Shown here in pieces: positions 40,068 to 47,485 of a stretch of 47,485 bases of DNA (position 1 is the first letter of the stretch; every line of letters starts with the position of its first letter). A model generated the notes under the pieces. That model had not been told where the DNA came from. It was given only the letters and a program-made list of their open reading frames with translations, and ran no database searches. This DNA is from Undibacterium pigrum (lineage in GTDB: Bacteria; Pseudomonadota; Gammaproteobacteria; Burkholderiales; Burkholderiaceae_D): NCBI RefSeq assembly GCF_003201815.1, contig NZ_QJKB01000022.1:1-47485 (forward strand), in the 5' to 3' direction. The translations under genes were made by a program, and so were the position numbers.

Positions 40068-41032
40068 GGATGGGCGAAATGATCAAAGGATTTATATTGC
40101 AGGGAGACTGCCTGGCCCCGTTCATCCAGCAAGCGCAAGCCAGTCTCTGCCACGATCTGGCCTATATGTGTGATGGCGGTATTGGCTTTTGCAGCTGCTG
40201 CCAGTACATCTTGCCTGCGACTTGCCGGTGCAGTGAAACACAATTCATAATCGTCACCGCCATTCAAAGTAAATTGTCTGCGTAAATCTGGCGATTGCGT
40301 TTGCAATACAGGGCCAGCAGGCAGGCGATCAATAAAAATAGTGGCACCAACGGCTGATTTTTCCAGGATGTGGCCAAGATCGCCAGCCAGGCCATCAGAA
40401 ATATCCAGTGCTGCATGGGCAATGCCACGCAGAGCTGCACCCAATGCAATACGTGGACTGGGCTGATGCATGCGGGTTGCGGCCAGTTCGTGATCAGTTT
40501 CTGTGAGCGTGACTTCTTTCCAGTAGTTTGCCAATGCCAGCCGTGCATCGCCCAAAGTACCGGACACCCAGATATCGTCACCAATTTTTGCAGCATCACG
40601 GCGCAGGGCGGTGCCCGGTGGTAGTTCGCCAAAGATAGTGATGCAGATATTCAGCGGCCCCTTGGTGGTATCGCCACCAATCAGGTGACAGCCATATTCA
40701 TTTGCCAGTGTCAGCAAGCCGCGTGAAAACGCTGCCAGCCAGTCTGGATTGGCTTCAGGGAGTGACAACGCCAGGGTAAAGCCCAGCGGTTCTGCGCCCA
40801 TGGCTGCAAGGTCTGATAAATTTACGGCCAGGCATTTATGACCCAGCTTGTAAGGATCAGCATCCGGGAAAAAGTGATGGCCAGATACCAGCATGTCACT
40901 GGAAATGGCCATCTGCATGCCAGCGCTGGGGTTGAGCAGGGCGCAGTCATCCCCTATGCCCAGGGCGACGCGGCTGTCTTGAATACTGTGTTGCGCAAAG
41001 TAGCGCTTGATGAGATCGAATTCGGAAAGCAT
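40064..41032 (-). CDS. thiL: Thiamine-monophosphate kinase
   Basis: A 322-residue enzyme of the PurM/ThiL fold. 'MLSEFDLIKRYFAQHS', 'VALGIGDDCALLNPSAGMQM' (the nucleotide-binding GDD), 'HFFPDADPYKLGHKCLAVNL', 'LAAMGAEPLGFTLALSLP', 'LIGGDTTKGPLNICITIFG' and 'LDISDGLAGDLGHIL' are typical. It phosphorylates thiamine phosphate with ATP to thiamine diphosphate. The gene overlaps pgpA by 4 bp and is co-transcribed with it. Confidence 0.96.
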   Translation of the reverse strand: MLSEFDLIKRYFAQHSIQDSRVALGIGDDCALLNPSAGMQMAISSDMLVSGHHFFPDADPYKLGHKCLAVNLSDLAAMGAEPLGFTLALSLPEANPDWLAAFSRGLLTLANEYGCHLIGGDTTKGPLNICITIFGELPPGTALRRDAAKIGDDIWVSGTLGDARLALANYWKEVTLTETDHELAATRMHQPSPRIALGAALRGIAHAALDISDGLAGDLGHILEKSAVGATIFIDRLPAGPVLQTQSPDLRRQFTLNGGDDYELCFTAPASRRQDVLAAAAKANTAITHIGQIVAETGLRLLDERGQAVSLQYKSFDHFAHP

Positions 41033-41106
41033 GCGCGCATTGTACCTAAGGTAGCTCAGGATTCAAGATAAACCCCTGCACCCTCGGTACTGCGTGTCTG
41101 GCTGAT

Positions 41107-42294
41107 TCAGATAATGCGTGCTGCTTGTGCTTCTGTTAATTCCGCAAGCAGTGCATTTCTCGATTTGGCATCGTGCGGGGCGATTGCAAAGCCACGTAAT
41201 TTTTTGCCCTCGTCAAAGTAGCGGCTGGTGGTGATGCCGTCCACATGGTCCGACTCCCAGACACCTGATTTGCTGACAGCAAACGCAGGTGGTATCAGCG
41301 CAACCGGGTAACTGGGCGTTTTGACCAGAACCGCAGCCAGTTTCATGTCTATAGTCGTCAACTGACCGCTCAGGCTCAGTGCAATCGCCCGCGCAGCAGT
41401 CATGATGGGGGCGACATAGGGCATCAGGCTATGGCTGCCATCTGCTTGTTTGTACTGCGCGCAATCACCAAGTGCAAATATGCCGGGCACACTGGTCTGG
41501 CCATATTCATTGATAATAATGCCGCGATCCGTTTGCAATTGTGCTGCCTGCGCGAGGCGTATATCTGCACGCAGGCCGACTGCTGACAAGACGACATCGG
41601 CATCAAAGCTCTCGCCATTGGACAGTCTTACCTGTAAGGCATTCCCCAGCACATCAATCTGGCTGGCAGTGGTGCCCAGTTTGAGTCGTACACCTTTTTC
41701 ACTCAAGGCTGCATGCAAGCCTTGTGAAATAGCAGTTGGTGCCAGAGCTGCAAGTGGCAGTGCGTTCGGGTCTATCAAGGTGACTTCATGCCCTGCGCTG
41801 GCCAGATCATCGCTGAATTCACAACCTATCAAACCTGCGCCCAGTATAGTGACTCTGGCCTTGTCACCGGCTTGCGCCAGTTTGTCGCGAAAGACTGCAT
41901 AATCATCCAGGTTGTTGACGGACAAGACCTTATCAGCTGCGTTGCCAGCGATAGGCAGTCGTATGGCTTGTGCACCAAGCGCCAGCACCAGTTGGGCATA
42001 CTCAAAATCACCCGTCCTGGTTTGTATGGTCTGCGTTGCAGTATTGATGCCACTTACCTGAGTTTTAGTCAGGATAGTGGCATTCAGCTCTGCCGCCATC
42101 TGATCTGCCGTTTTACTTTGCAATTGCTGTGGCTGCTTGCTCATGGCAAAAGCATTCGATAGCATGGGCTTGGAGTAAAAGCTACCATCATCGCCAGTGA
42201 AGATCAGCAAGGGCGTGGTTTTATCAAGCTTGCGGAATTCTCTGGCGACTGTATAACCAGCCAGGCCCGAACCGATGATGGCGATGGGTTTCAT
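41107..42294 (-). CDS. Rubredoxin reductase (FAD-dependent, NAD(P)H)
   Basis: A 395-residue flavoprotein with two Rossmann motifs: FAD 'PIAIIGSGLAGYTVAREFRK' at the start and NAD 'VTILGAGLIGCEFSDDLASA' near residue 150, plus the FAD motif 'VPGIFALGDCAQYK'. This is the AlkT/RubB type that passes electrons from NAD(P)H to rubredoxin. The rubredoxin gene ends eight bases upstream and the rubrerythrin gene precedes that, so electrons are probably delivered through rubredoxin to rubrerythrin for hydrogen peroxide reduction. No Fe-S domain is fused. Confidence 0.9.
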   Translation of the reverse strand: MKPIAIIGSGLAGYTVAREFRKLDKTTPLLIFTGDDGSFYSKPMLSNAFAMSKQPQQLQSKTADQMAAELNATILTKTQVSGINTATQTIQTRTGDFEYAQLVLALGAQAIRLPIAGNAADKVLSVNNLDDYAVFRDKLAQAGDKARVTILGAGLIGCEFSDDLASAGHEVTLIDPNALPLAALAPTAISQGLHAALSEKGVRLKLGTTASQIDVLGNALQVRLSNGESFDADVVLSAVGLRADIRLAQAAQLQTDRGIIINEYGQTSVPGIFALGDCAQYKQADGSHSLMPYVAPIMTAARAIALSLSGQLTTIDMKLAAVLVKTPSYPVALIPPAFAVSKSGVWESDHVDGITTSRYFDEGKKLRGFAIAPHDAKSRNALLAELTEAQAARII

Positions 42295-42301
42295 GACTGC
42301 C

Positions 42302-42466
42302 TCAGATTTCTATCATATCAAAATCAGCTTTGGCGACGCCGCAATCTGGGCATTCCCAGTCTGCTGGAATATCATCCCAGCGTGTACCAGCGGCGATGCC
42401 TTCTTCTGGCAAGCCTTTGGATTCTTCATAGATAAAACCGCATACGATGCATTGGTAAGTTTTCAT
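42302..42466 (-). CDS. Rubredoxin (54 residues)
   Basis: A short frame read directly from the sequence: it begins MKTYQCIVCGFIYEESKGLP and ends ADWECPDCGVAKADFDMIEI. Both CxxCG iron-binding motifs (CIVCG and CPDCG) are complete, and the GTRWDDIP segment before the second is typical. One iron bound by four Cys carries single electrons in the cytoplasm. AGAGGA lies upstream of ATG 42466. It is the middle gene of a rubrerythrin - rubredoxin - reductase operon. Confidence 0.96.
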   Translation of the reverse strand: MKTYQCIVCGFIYEESKGLPEEGIAAGTRWDDIPADWECPDCGVAKADFDMIEI

Positions 42467-42505
42467 GGTGTCCTCTGTATTTTTTAATGAAATGTTTTTT
42501 GGGGC

Positions 42506-42985
42506 TCAGGCCTGATTGGCTTCCAGCACGGCGCGGTAATGATTGGCGTGGCGCTCTTCCACTTTTGCCAGCGCGGCAAAGCGCTTCGCTGCAATTTCTA
42601 AAGTCCGCTTAAAGTTTTCAGCGTGTTCCTTAGATTCTGTGATTTGCTCATCGTACTCAGCGACAGCAGCATGGTTGCCTTCTTCCACAGCGAGATGGCG
42701 GAATTTTGGGTACATTTCGGTATATTCATAGGTCTCACCTTCAATAGCAATTTCCAGGGCACGCTGTGGTGTCAACTGGCTTTTGGGGTAGAGCAAATCC
42801 AGATGGCCAAAGGCATGCATGACTTCTTGATCAGCGGTTGCTTCAAATGCTTCTGCAATGTCGATCGCCCCTGCTTCACGCGCCAGTTTGGCGAAATAGC
42901 GGTATTTGATATGGGCCATGGATTCGCCAGCAAAAGCGGATTCAAGGTTCTGGATGGTGACGGATGGGTTTGCCTGGGTGCTCAT
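42506..42985 (-). CDS. Rubrerythrin-type diiron peroxidase without rubredoxin domain
   Basis: A 159-residue four-helix ferritin-like protein. ATG 42985 has AAGGAG upstream; a longer frame from 43066 is not needed. Diiron ligands are visible in 'LESAFAGESMAHIKYRYFAK' and 'ATADQEVMHAFGHLDLLYP' (ExxH), 'AIEGETYEYTEMYPKFR' and 'YDEQITESKEHAENFKR' (ExxH). Standard rubrerythrin carries a C-terminal rubredoxin domain of about 40 residues; it is missing here and is supplied by the separate gene next door. The family reduces hydrogen peroxide to water. It is the first gene of its operon. Confidence 0.93.
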   Translation of the reverse strand: MSTQANPSVTIQNLESAFAGESMAHIKYRYFAKLAREAGAIDIAEAFEATADQEVMHAFGHLDLLYPKSQLTPQRALEIAIEGETYEYTEMYPKFRHLAVEEGNHAAVAEYDEQITESKEHAENFKRTLEIAAKRFAALAKVEERHANHYRAVLEANQA

Positions 42986-43256
42986 AATGCTCTCCTTGGT
43001 TATTTGCGGATGTTGTTTGCATTTGCTATCAACGTGGGATCTATAATAGATTTTAATAATCAACATTCAAAGACAATTGATTTTATTAATTCAATAGTTA
43101 AAGGCTATGGAATCTTGCTTAGCAGAATAAATTGCATTTGGTTATGCTAGAAAAGCATAAGAGTCGTACAAATACGTATAAAGTTAGAGGGTTCCCTCTG
43201 CTAGAATCTCTACCAGTAAGATTTCCGTAAGCAAAAATAGAAAGAAGGCCAAGCAC

Positions 43257-45566
43257 ATGGATTCGTCAGATCAAAAAGAGCAAATACGTCAACAATTGCG
43301 CCAGGCTGCGCTGGAATATCATGAATTCCCAACGCCAGGCAAAATCAGTGTCACTGCAACCAAGCAATTGACGAATCAACGTGATCTGGCTTTGGCGTAT
43401 TCCCCTGGTGTCGCTGCCCCTTGTGAAGAAATCGTCGCCGATCCGACTGCGGCATTTAAATACACTGCCCGCGGCAACCTCGTGGGTGTCATTACCAACG
43501 GCACTGCGGTGCTGGGTCTGGGTAATATTGGACCACTGGCATCTAAGCCAGTCATGGAAGGCAAGGGCGTTCTTTTCAAGAAATTCGCCGGTATTGATGT
43601 ATTCGATATCGAAATCAGTGAATCTGACCCCGACAAGCTGGTTGATATCATCGCTTCTCTGGAGCCTACATTTGGCGGTATCAATCTCGAAGATATCAAA
43701 GCACCGGAATGCTTCTATATAGAACGCAAACTGCGTGAGCGCATGAAGATACCGGTCTTCCATGATGACCAGCACGGTACTGCAATCATCGTTGGTGCAG
43801 CCATCCTGAATGGTTTGAAAGTCGTCGGTAAAACAATCAGGAACACCAAGCTGGTTGTTTCTGGCGCTGGCGCTGCGGCCTTGGCTTGCCTGGATTTGAT
43901 CGTGGACCTTGGCTTCCCGCTGGAAAATATTTTCGTCACCGATCTGGCTGGCGTGGTCTATAAAGGCCGCGTCGAATTAATGGACCCGGACAAAGAGCGT
44001 TTTGCGCAAGAAACTTCAGCTCGTAGCCTGCGTGATGTTATGCCTGACGCCGATATTTTCCTCGGCTTGTCGGCTGCCGGTGTGCTCAAGCAGGATATGG
44101 TCAAGCTGATGGCGCCAAATCCCTTGATTCTGGCTTTGGCTAACCCTACACCAGAAATCCTGCCTGAAGAAGTCAAGGCTGTGCGCAATGACGCCATCAT
44201 GGCGACTGGCCGCTCCGACTTCCCGAATCAAGTCAATAATGTTTTGTGCTTCCCGTATATTTTCCGTGGCGCTCTGGATTGCGGTGCAACCACCATCACA
44301 CGTGAAATGGAAATCGCGGTTGTGCATGCAATTGCTGACCTGGCGCAAGCTGAGCAATCAGACGTCGTTGCTTCTGCCTATGGCATCAGTAATCTGTCTT
44401 TTGGTCCTGAGTACCTGATACCTAAACCTTTTGATCCGCGCTTGATGATCAAGATTGCTCCGGCAGTGGCAAGAGCAGCAGAGCAGTGTGGTGTGGCTGC
44501 ACGTCCTATTCAGGATATGCAGGCTTACGTAGAAAAGCTGCAGCAATTCGTTTACCACAGTGGTACTTTCATGAAGCCACTGTTCCAGATCGCCAAAAAA
44601 GCACCGGATGATCGCAAACGTATTGTCTATGCGGAAGGCGAAGAAGAAAAAGTCTTGCGTGCGGTACAGGTCATCGTTGATGAAAAACTGGCGACACCTA
44701 TCCTGGTGGGCCGTCCACACATTCTTGACCAGCGCATAGAAAAATTTGGCTTGCGTCTCAAGGCGGGTCAAGACTTCCAGGTGATCAACCCTGAGCAAGA
44801 TGACCGCTATCGCGATTACTGGCAGACTTATCATCAGATGACTGCCCGCAAAGGTGTTACCGAGCAATATGCAAAACTGGAAATGCGCCGCCGTCATTCC
44901 TTGATCGGTGCCATGATGATCCATAAAGGTGATGCAGATGGCATGATCTGCGGCACTTTTGGTACAACTGGCCTGCATCTGAATTACATCAATCAAGTGT
45001 TGGGCAAGCGCGAAGGCGTGAATGTCTATGCCGCCATGAATGGTCTGGTCTTGCCTGACCGTCAGGTTGTGCTGGTCGATACACATGTCAATGAGAACCC
45101 GACGGCAGAACAAATCGCCGAGATCACGATTCTGGCGGCAGAAGAAATGCGCCGCTTTGGTTTGATGCCTAAAGCTGCCTTGTTGTCGCATTCAAATTTT
45201 GGTTCCAGCAATAGCGAATCGGCACAAAAAATGCGTGCTGCTCTGGCGCTTATCCAGCGCGATGCGCCTGACCTTGAAGTCGATGGTGAAATGCATGGTG
45301 ACACCGCGCTCGATACCGCTTACCGCAAGAAAATGATGCCGGATTCGACATTGAAGAGTGATGCCAATTTGCTCGTCATGCCAAATATCGACGCAGCAAA
45401 TATCGCGTATAACCTGTTGAAAACAACTGCAGGCAATAATGTTGCGATTGGCCCTATCTTGTTGGGTTGCGCCAAGCCTGTACATATTTTGACACCATCG
45501 GCAACGGTGCGCCGTATCGTCAATATGACTGCTTTGTGTGTAGTTGACGCGGTAGCGCAGCGTTAA
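43257..45566 (+). CDS. maeB: NADP-dependent malic enzyme with phosphotransacetylase-like domain
   Basis: A 769-residue protein of usual MaeB length. Residues 1-430 are malic enzyme: 'LALAYSPGVAAPCEEIVADP', 'VFHDDQHGTAIIVGAAILNG', 'VVSGAGAAALACLDLIVDLG' (NADP site) and 'ATGRSDFPNQVNNVLCFPYI'. Residues 430-769 resemble phosphotransacetylase ('RIVYAEGEEEKVLRAVQVIV', 'DGMICGTFGTTGLHLNYINQ', 'CAKPVHILTPSATVRRIVNM') and in MaeB regulate the enzyme with acetyl-CoA. It converts malate to pyruvate, CO2 and NADPH, feeding acetyl-CoA and lipid synthesis. AGAAAGAAGG precedes the ATG. It ends at a strong terminator. Confidence 0.96.
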   Translation: MDSSDQKEQIRQQLRQAALEYHEFPTPGKISVTATKQLTNQRDLALAYSPGVAAPCEEIVADPTAAFKYTARGNLVGVITNGTAVLGLGNIGPLASKPVMEGKGVLFKKFAGIDVFDIEISESDPDKLVDIIASLEPTFGGINLEDIKAPECFYIERKLRERMKIPVFHDDQHGTAIIVGAAILNGLKVVGKTIRNTKLVVSGAGAAALACLDLIVDLGFPLENIFVTDLAGVVYKGRVELMDPDKERFAQETSARSLRDVMPDADIFLGLSAAGVLKQDMVKLMAPNPLILALANPTPEILPEEVKAVRNDAIMATGRSDFPNQVNNVLCFPYIFRGALDCGATTITREMEIAVVHAIADLAQAEQSDVVASAYGISNLSFGPEYLIPKPFDPRLMIKIAPAVARAAEQCGVAARPIQDMQAYVEKLQQFVYHSGTFMKPLFQIAKKAPDDRKRIVYAEGEEEKVLRAVQVIVDEKLATPILVGRPHILDQRIEKFGLRLKAGQDFQVINPEQDDRYRDYWQTYHQMTARKGVTEQYAKLEMRRRHSLIGAMMIHKGDADGMICGTFGTTGLHLNYINQVLGKREGVNVYAAMNGLVLPDRQVVLVDTHVNENPTAEQIAEITILAAEEMRRFGLMPKAALLSHSNFGSSNSESAQKMRAALALIQRDAPDLEVDGEMHGDTALDTAYRKKMMPDSTLKSDANLLVMPNIDAANIAYNLLKTTAGNNVAIGPILLGCAKPVHILTPSATVRRIVNMTALCVVDAVAQR

Positions 45567-45581
45567 TCTGCCATCAGATGT

Positions 45582-45617
45582 AAAAAGCCAGCCTGATAAA
45601 TCAGGCTGGCTTTTTTT
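45582..45617. terminator. Strong bidirectional terminator after maeB
   Basis: A perfect 15 bp stem (45582-45596 with 45601-45615) with a 4-base loop; the T-run is contained in the stem's A/T end on both strands. It separates maeB from the convergent nucleotidase gene. Confidence 0.92.
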
Positions 45618-45630
45618 ATTTTGCGTCGAT

Positions 45631-46536
45631 TTATTTTCCTTGTTTGACTGGCACGCGGCCAGTTGGCACGACATTCGACGCATGCAGGCAATGGCCATGC
45701 TGGTCATCAAAAAACATATGCGGTTTGAAAGCGGCCAGTACAGCCGACTTGTTGACGCCACCCATGAAGAAGGTTTCATCAATCGCGATATTCCAGGCGC
45801 GTAGTGTACGTATCACTCGCTCGTGTGCTGGTGAAGCTCTTGCTGTCACCAGGGCGGTACGTAAAGGGAAGGCGCGACCATCCGGAGTTTTGAAATTATT
45901 CTGCAAATAAGATAATGCAAGCAACAGTCTCGCAAAAGGTCCTTCTGGTAGAGGCTTCAAGGCATTTTCTCTTTCATGCTGCTCAAAGGCTTCCACACCT
46001 TGTTCCTGGTAAATTCGTTCTGATTCATCGGAGAAAATGACTGCATCGCCATCAAAGGCAATGCGGATTTGTTCGGGGTCTGCGGCATTTTCTGGCAGGC
46101 GATATAACATCGCCGATGCCACACCAGAATTGATGGCCGCTTGCACATCATCTTCATGCAGCGATAAAAACAGGCTGACATTAAAAGCCAGCAAGTAGGG
46201 CGCCAATGGCGAGCCGCCAGACAAGGCCGCACGCGTAATATCCAGACCATAATGCGCAATCGAGTTAAATATACGCAGAGAAGTCTCGGATGAATTGCGC
46301 GACATGATGACTACTTCTACCAGTCTGTGACCAGGCGTCAGATCATTGAGTTTCAATAAAGCCTTGACCAGGGCAAAAGCTGCCCCTGGTTTTAATATGC
46401 TGGTTTCTTCCTTAAGCTGATGCTGGCGATAGGCATCCAGGCCTTGTTCCTGAAAAATTGCTTCTTCCGCTTCCAGATCAAACAGGGCGCGGGAAGAAAT
46501 TCCTATAACTAAAAGATTGTCTAGCGAAAATGGCAT
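45631..46536 (-). CDS. Cytosolic 5'-nucleotidase (NT5C1-like family)
   Basis: A 301-residue protein of the PF06189 type 5'-nucleotidase family. 'NLLVIGISSRALFDLEAEEA' near the start, 'VEVVIMSRNSSETSLRIFNS' in the middle, 'IRIAFDGDAVIFSDESERIY' (the DxD-like acidic centre of the HAD fold) and 'FMGGVNKSAVLAAFKPHMFF' with 'DDQHGHCLHASNVVPTGRVP' at the end are visible. The animal homologue NT5C1 dephosphorylates AMP; the bacterial substrate is probably a nucleoside monophosphate. It seems monocistronic, 48 bases after alkB on the same strand. Confidence 0.88.
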   Translation of the reverse strand: MPFSLDNLLVIGISSRALFDLEAEEAIFQEQGLDAYRQHQLKEETSILKPGAAFALVKALLKLNDLTPGHRLVEVVIMSRNSSETSLRIFNSIAHYGLDITRAALSGGSPLAPYLLAFNVSLFLSLHEDDVQAAINSGVASAMLYRLPENAADPEQIRIAFDGDAVIFSDESERIYQEQGVEAFEQHERENALKPLPEGPFARLLLALSYLQNNFKTPDGRAFPLRTALVTARASPAHERVIRTLRAWNIAIDETFFMGGVNKSAVLAAFKPHMFFDDQHGHCLHASNVVPTGRVPVKQGK

Positions 46537-46584
46537 AGTGAATTGCTTGTCTTGTTATTTGGCGATTGAAAATCCGTGCTCTGT

Positions 46585-47238
46585 TTATGTAGCCTGGCGA
46601 AATGTCAGATTAATTCTTTGCGGTCCCAGTAATGGATGCGCTGCTTCTTTGATTAGTGCGACACCATGGTAACGCAATCTCGCCGGGCCACCCCAGACCA
46701 CCACATCACCATGTGCAAGATAGTAACGCTGGACGGGATCGGTGCGCTGCATGCCTCCAAAAAGAAATGTCGCTGGTATCCCTAATGAGAACGACACGAT
46801 AGGTGCCCCCAAATTTTTTTCATCCTTATCCTGATGAAGGCTAAGGCGTGACCTTTCCTGATATTGATTGATCAGGCAGCTATCAGGCTTGAAGCCGGGA
46901 AAGCCAGCTTCGTCTGCTGCTTGCACCGCTAGCGAATAAAAACTGTCAGGCATGGTTGGCCAGTGCTCACCATTTTCCGGGTCGTATGCGCTATAGCGAT
47001 AACCTTCACTATCAGAAACCCAGCCCACTTCACCACAGCAAGTCATTGCGACTGACATGCGATGGCCATTGGGGGTACGCAAATGCCGGAAAGGGTGTTT
47101 GCTTGATATTTGCTGTATGCCATCCAGCAATGCAGTTTCGTGAGGTATTGAAAAATGCCTCAGTATCAGCGCGCCTTCGCAGATGGCTTCCGTCCAGGGC
47201 TGTACGTCACTTGCATCATCAAAGAGTGAATAGTTCAT
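46585..47238 (-). CDS. alkB: DNA alkylation repair dioxygenase AlkB
   Basis: A 217-residue Fe(II)/2-oxoglutarate dioxygenase. Iron ligands H135, D137 ('LSLHQDKDEKNL') and H191 ('RLRYHGV') and the 2-oxoglutarate arginines R208 and R214 ('PQRINLTFR') are all present with E. coli AlkB spacing. 'SCLINQYQERSRLSLHQDKD' and 'FPGFKPDS' are also as in AlkB. It oxidatively removes methyl groups from 1-methyladenine and 3-methylcytosine in DNA and RNA. No ada gene is near. Confidence 0.95.
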   Translation of the reverse strand: MNYSLFDDASDVQPWTEAICEGALILRHFSIPHETALLDGIQQISSKHPFRHLRTPNGHRMSVAMTCCGEVGWVSDSEGYRYSAYDPENGEHWPTMPDSFYSLAVQAADEAGFPGFKPDSCLINQYQERSRLSLHQDKDEKNLGAPIVSFSLGIPATFLFGGMQRTDPVQRYYLAHGDVVVWGGPARLRYHGVALIKEAAHPLLGPQRINLTFRQAT

Positions 47239-47344
47239 TGCGAGGCTTTTTTCTTACGTATCTTCATTTTATAGATTCATGATTAATATTTATATATAAG
47301 CCTAATTCATTTTTTATAAGTTTGGCGGCCTAAGTAAATTTCTC

Positions 47345-47396
47345 TTGCAAAGCCCCCCGTAAATTTGCTATAGTTCGCCTCCCGCTGAAGAGCGGG
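47345..47396 (+). promoter_or_regulatory. Strong sigma-70 promoter with GC discriminator and leader hairpin, probably of an rRNA/stable-RNA operon
   Basis: TTGCAA (47345-47350) and TATAGT (47369-47374), 18 bases apart, are followed by a C/G-rich stretch (TCGCCTCCCG) typical of stringently controlled stable-RNA promoters. CCCGCT-GAAG-AGCGGG (47381-47396) is a perfect 6 bp hairpin at the start of the transcript. The remaining leader to the window end has no open frame. An antitermination boxA and 16S rRNA would be expected just beyond the window; this is inference. Confidence 0.6.
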
Positions 47397-47485
47397 AAGA
47401 GAATGGAAGCAAAGTAACAAAGCTGGTGAAATGCGCGATTGAACAAATTGCAGAAAAAACTGGCAACTGTGAACACCGAACAACA

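Noticed and set aside
1..47485. CRISPR array
   Set aside because: I found no series of regularly spaced repeats; the only tandem repeat is the 12-base coding repeat at 15409-15444.

Overview
The window looks like chromosomal DNA of a betaproteobacterium of the Burkholderiales, most like Oxalobacteraceae (an Undibacterium-like genome is my best guess, from protein flavour and a GC content near 50 percent; I could not run a search). The supporting signs are the glnA - DUF4124 - ntrB - ntrC order, the pgpA-thiL pair, a NADP malic enzyme with a phosphotransacetylase-like tail, many multidomain c-di-GMP and PAS proteins, and gene pairs such as fumarylpyruvate hydrolase plus a zeta-class isomerase. 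Most of the window is ordinary core or near-core genome, densely packed and mostly free of mobile DNA.

Layout. 1-2030: end of an exbD, a second exbD and a TPR-like periplasmic protein (TonB energy transduction). 2046-4241 (minus): CRP-like/GGDEF diguanylate cyclase, HDOD protein and a small stand-alone domain protein. 4583-9029: DUF1345 membrane protein, secreted His/Arg-rich protein, M14 carboxypeptidase, and an MTA/SAH-type deaminase. 9177-10537: two aromatic ring-cleavage enzymes. 10687-14339: a divergent receiver protein and triple-PAS membrane histidine kinase. 14476-15760: ECF sigma factor, His-rich membrane protein, ferredoxin. 15856-18486: GNAT, AraC/GyrI regulator, secreted alpha/beta hydrolase. 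18579-20294: CPA2 antiporter. 21074-23787: a glutamate/aspartate-type binding protein divergent from a DauR-like regulator and a 3-hydroxyaspartate ammonia-lyase-like PLP enzyme.

23819-30522 is the accessory part: a NADAR protein, a small acidic protein, a NACHT-type STAND NTPase, a decayed umuC tail, a frameshifted gene, a 497-residue PIN-like nuclease, and a tRNA-Ser(GGA). The stretch is visibly AT-richer than its surroundings. Two homologous palindromic sites (24727-24756 and 27699-27723), each an inverted repeat around a 7-8 bp spacer with the same flanking A/T motif and orientation, bracket the NACHT gene and the umuC remnant. They look like the core sites of a tyrosine recombinase, so this may be a roughly 3 kb defence-gene cassette. 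No integrase lies in the window. This is the best candidate here for something undescribed.

30631-47238 returns to core genome: rhodanese, a CHASE-PAS-GGDEF-EAL protein, then glnA with four NtrC-like boxes and a good sigma-54 promoter, DUF4124, ntrB and ntrC (nitrogen control), pgpA-thiL, a compact peroxide-reducing operon (rubrerythrin, a 54-residue rubredoxin, rubredoxin reductase), maeB, a cytosolic 5'-nucleotidase and alkB. The window ends in a strong sigma-70 promoter with a GC-rich discriminator and a leader hairpin, most likely the start of an rRNA or other stable-RNA operon.
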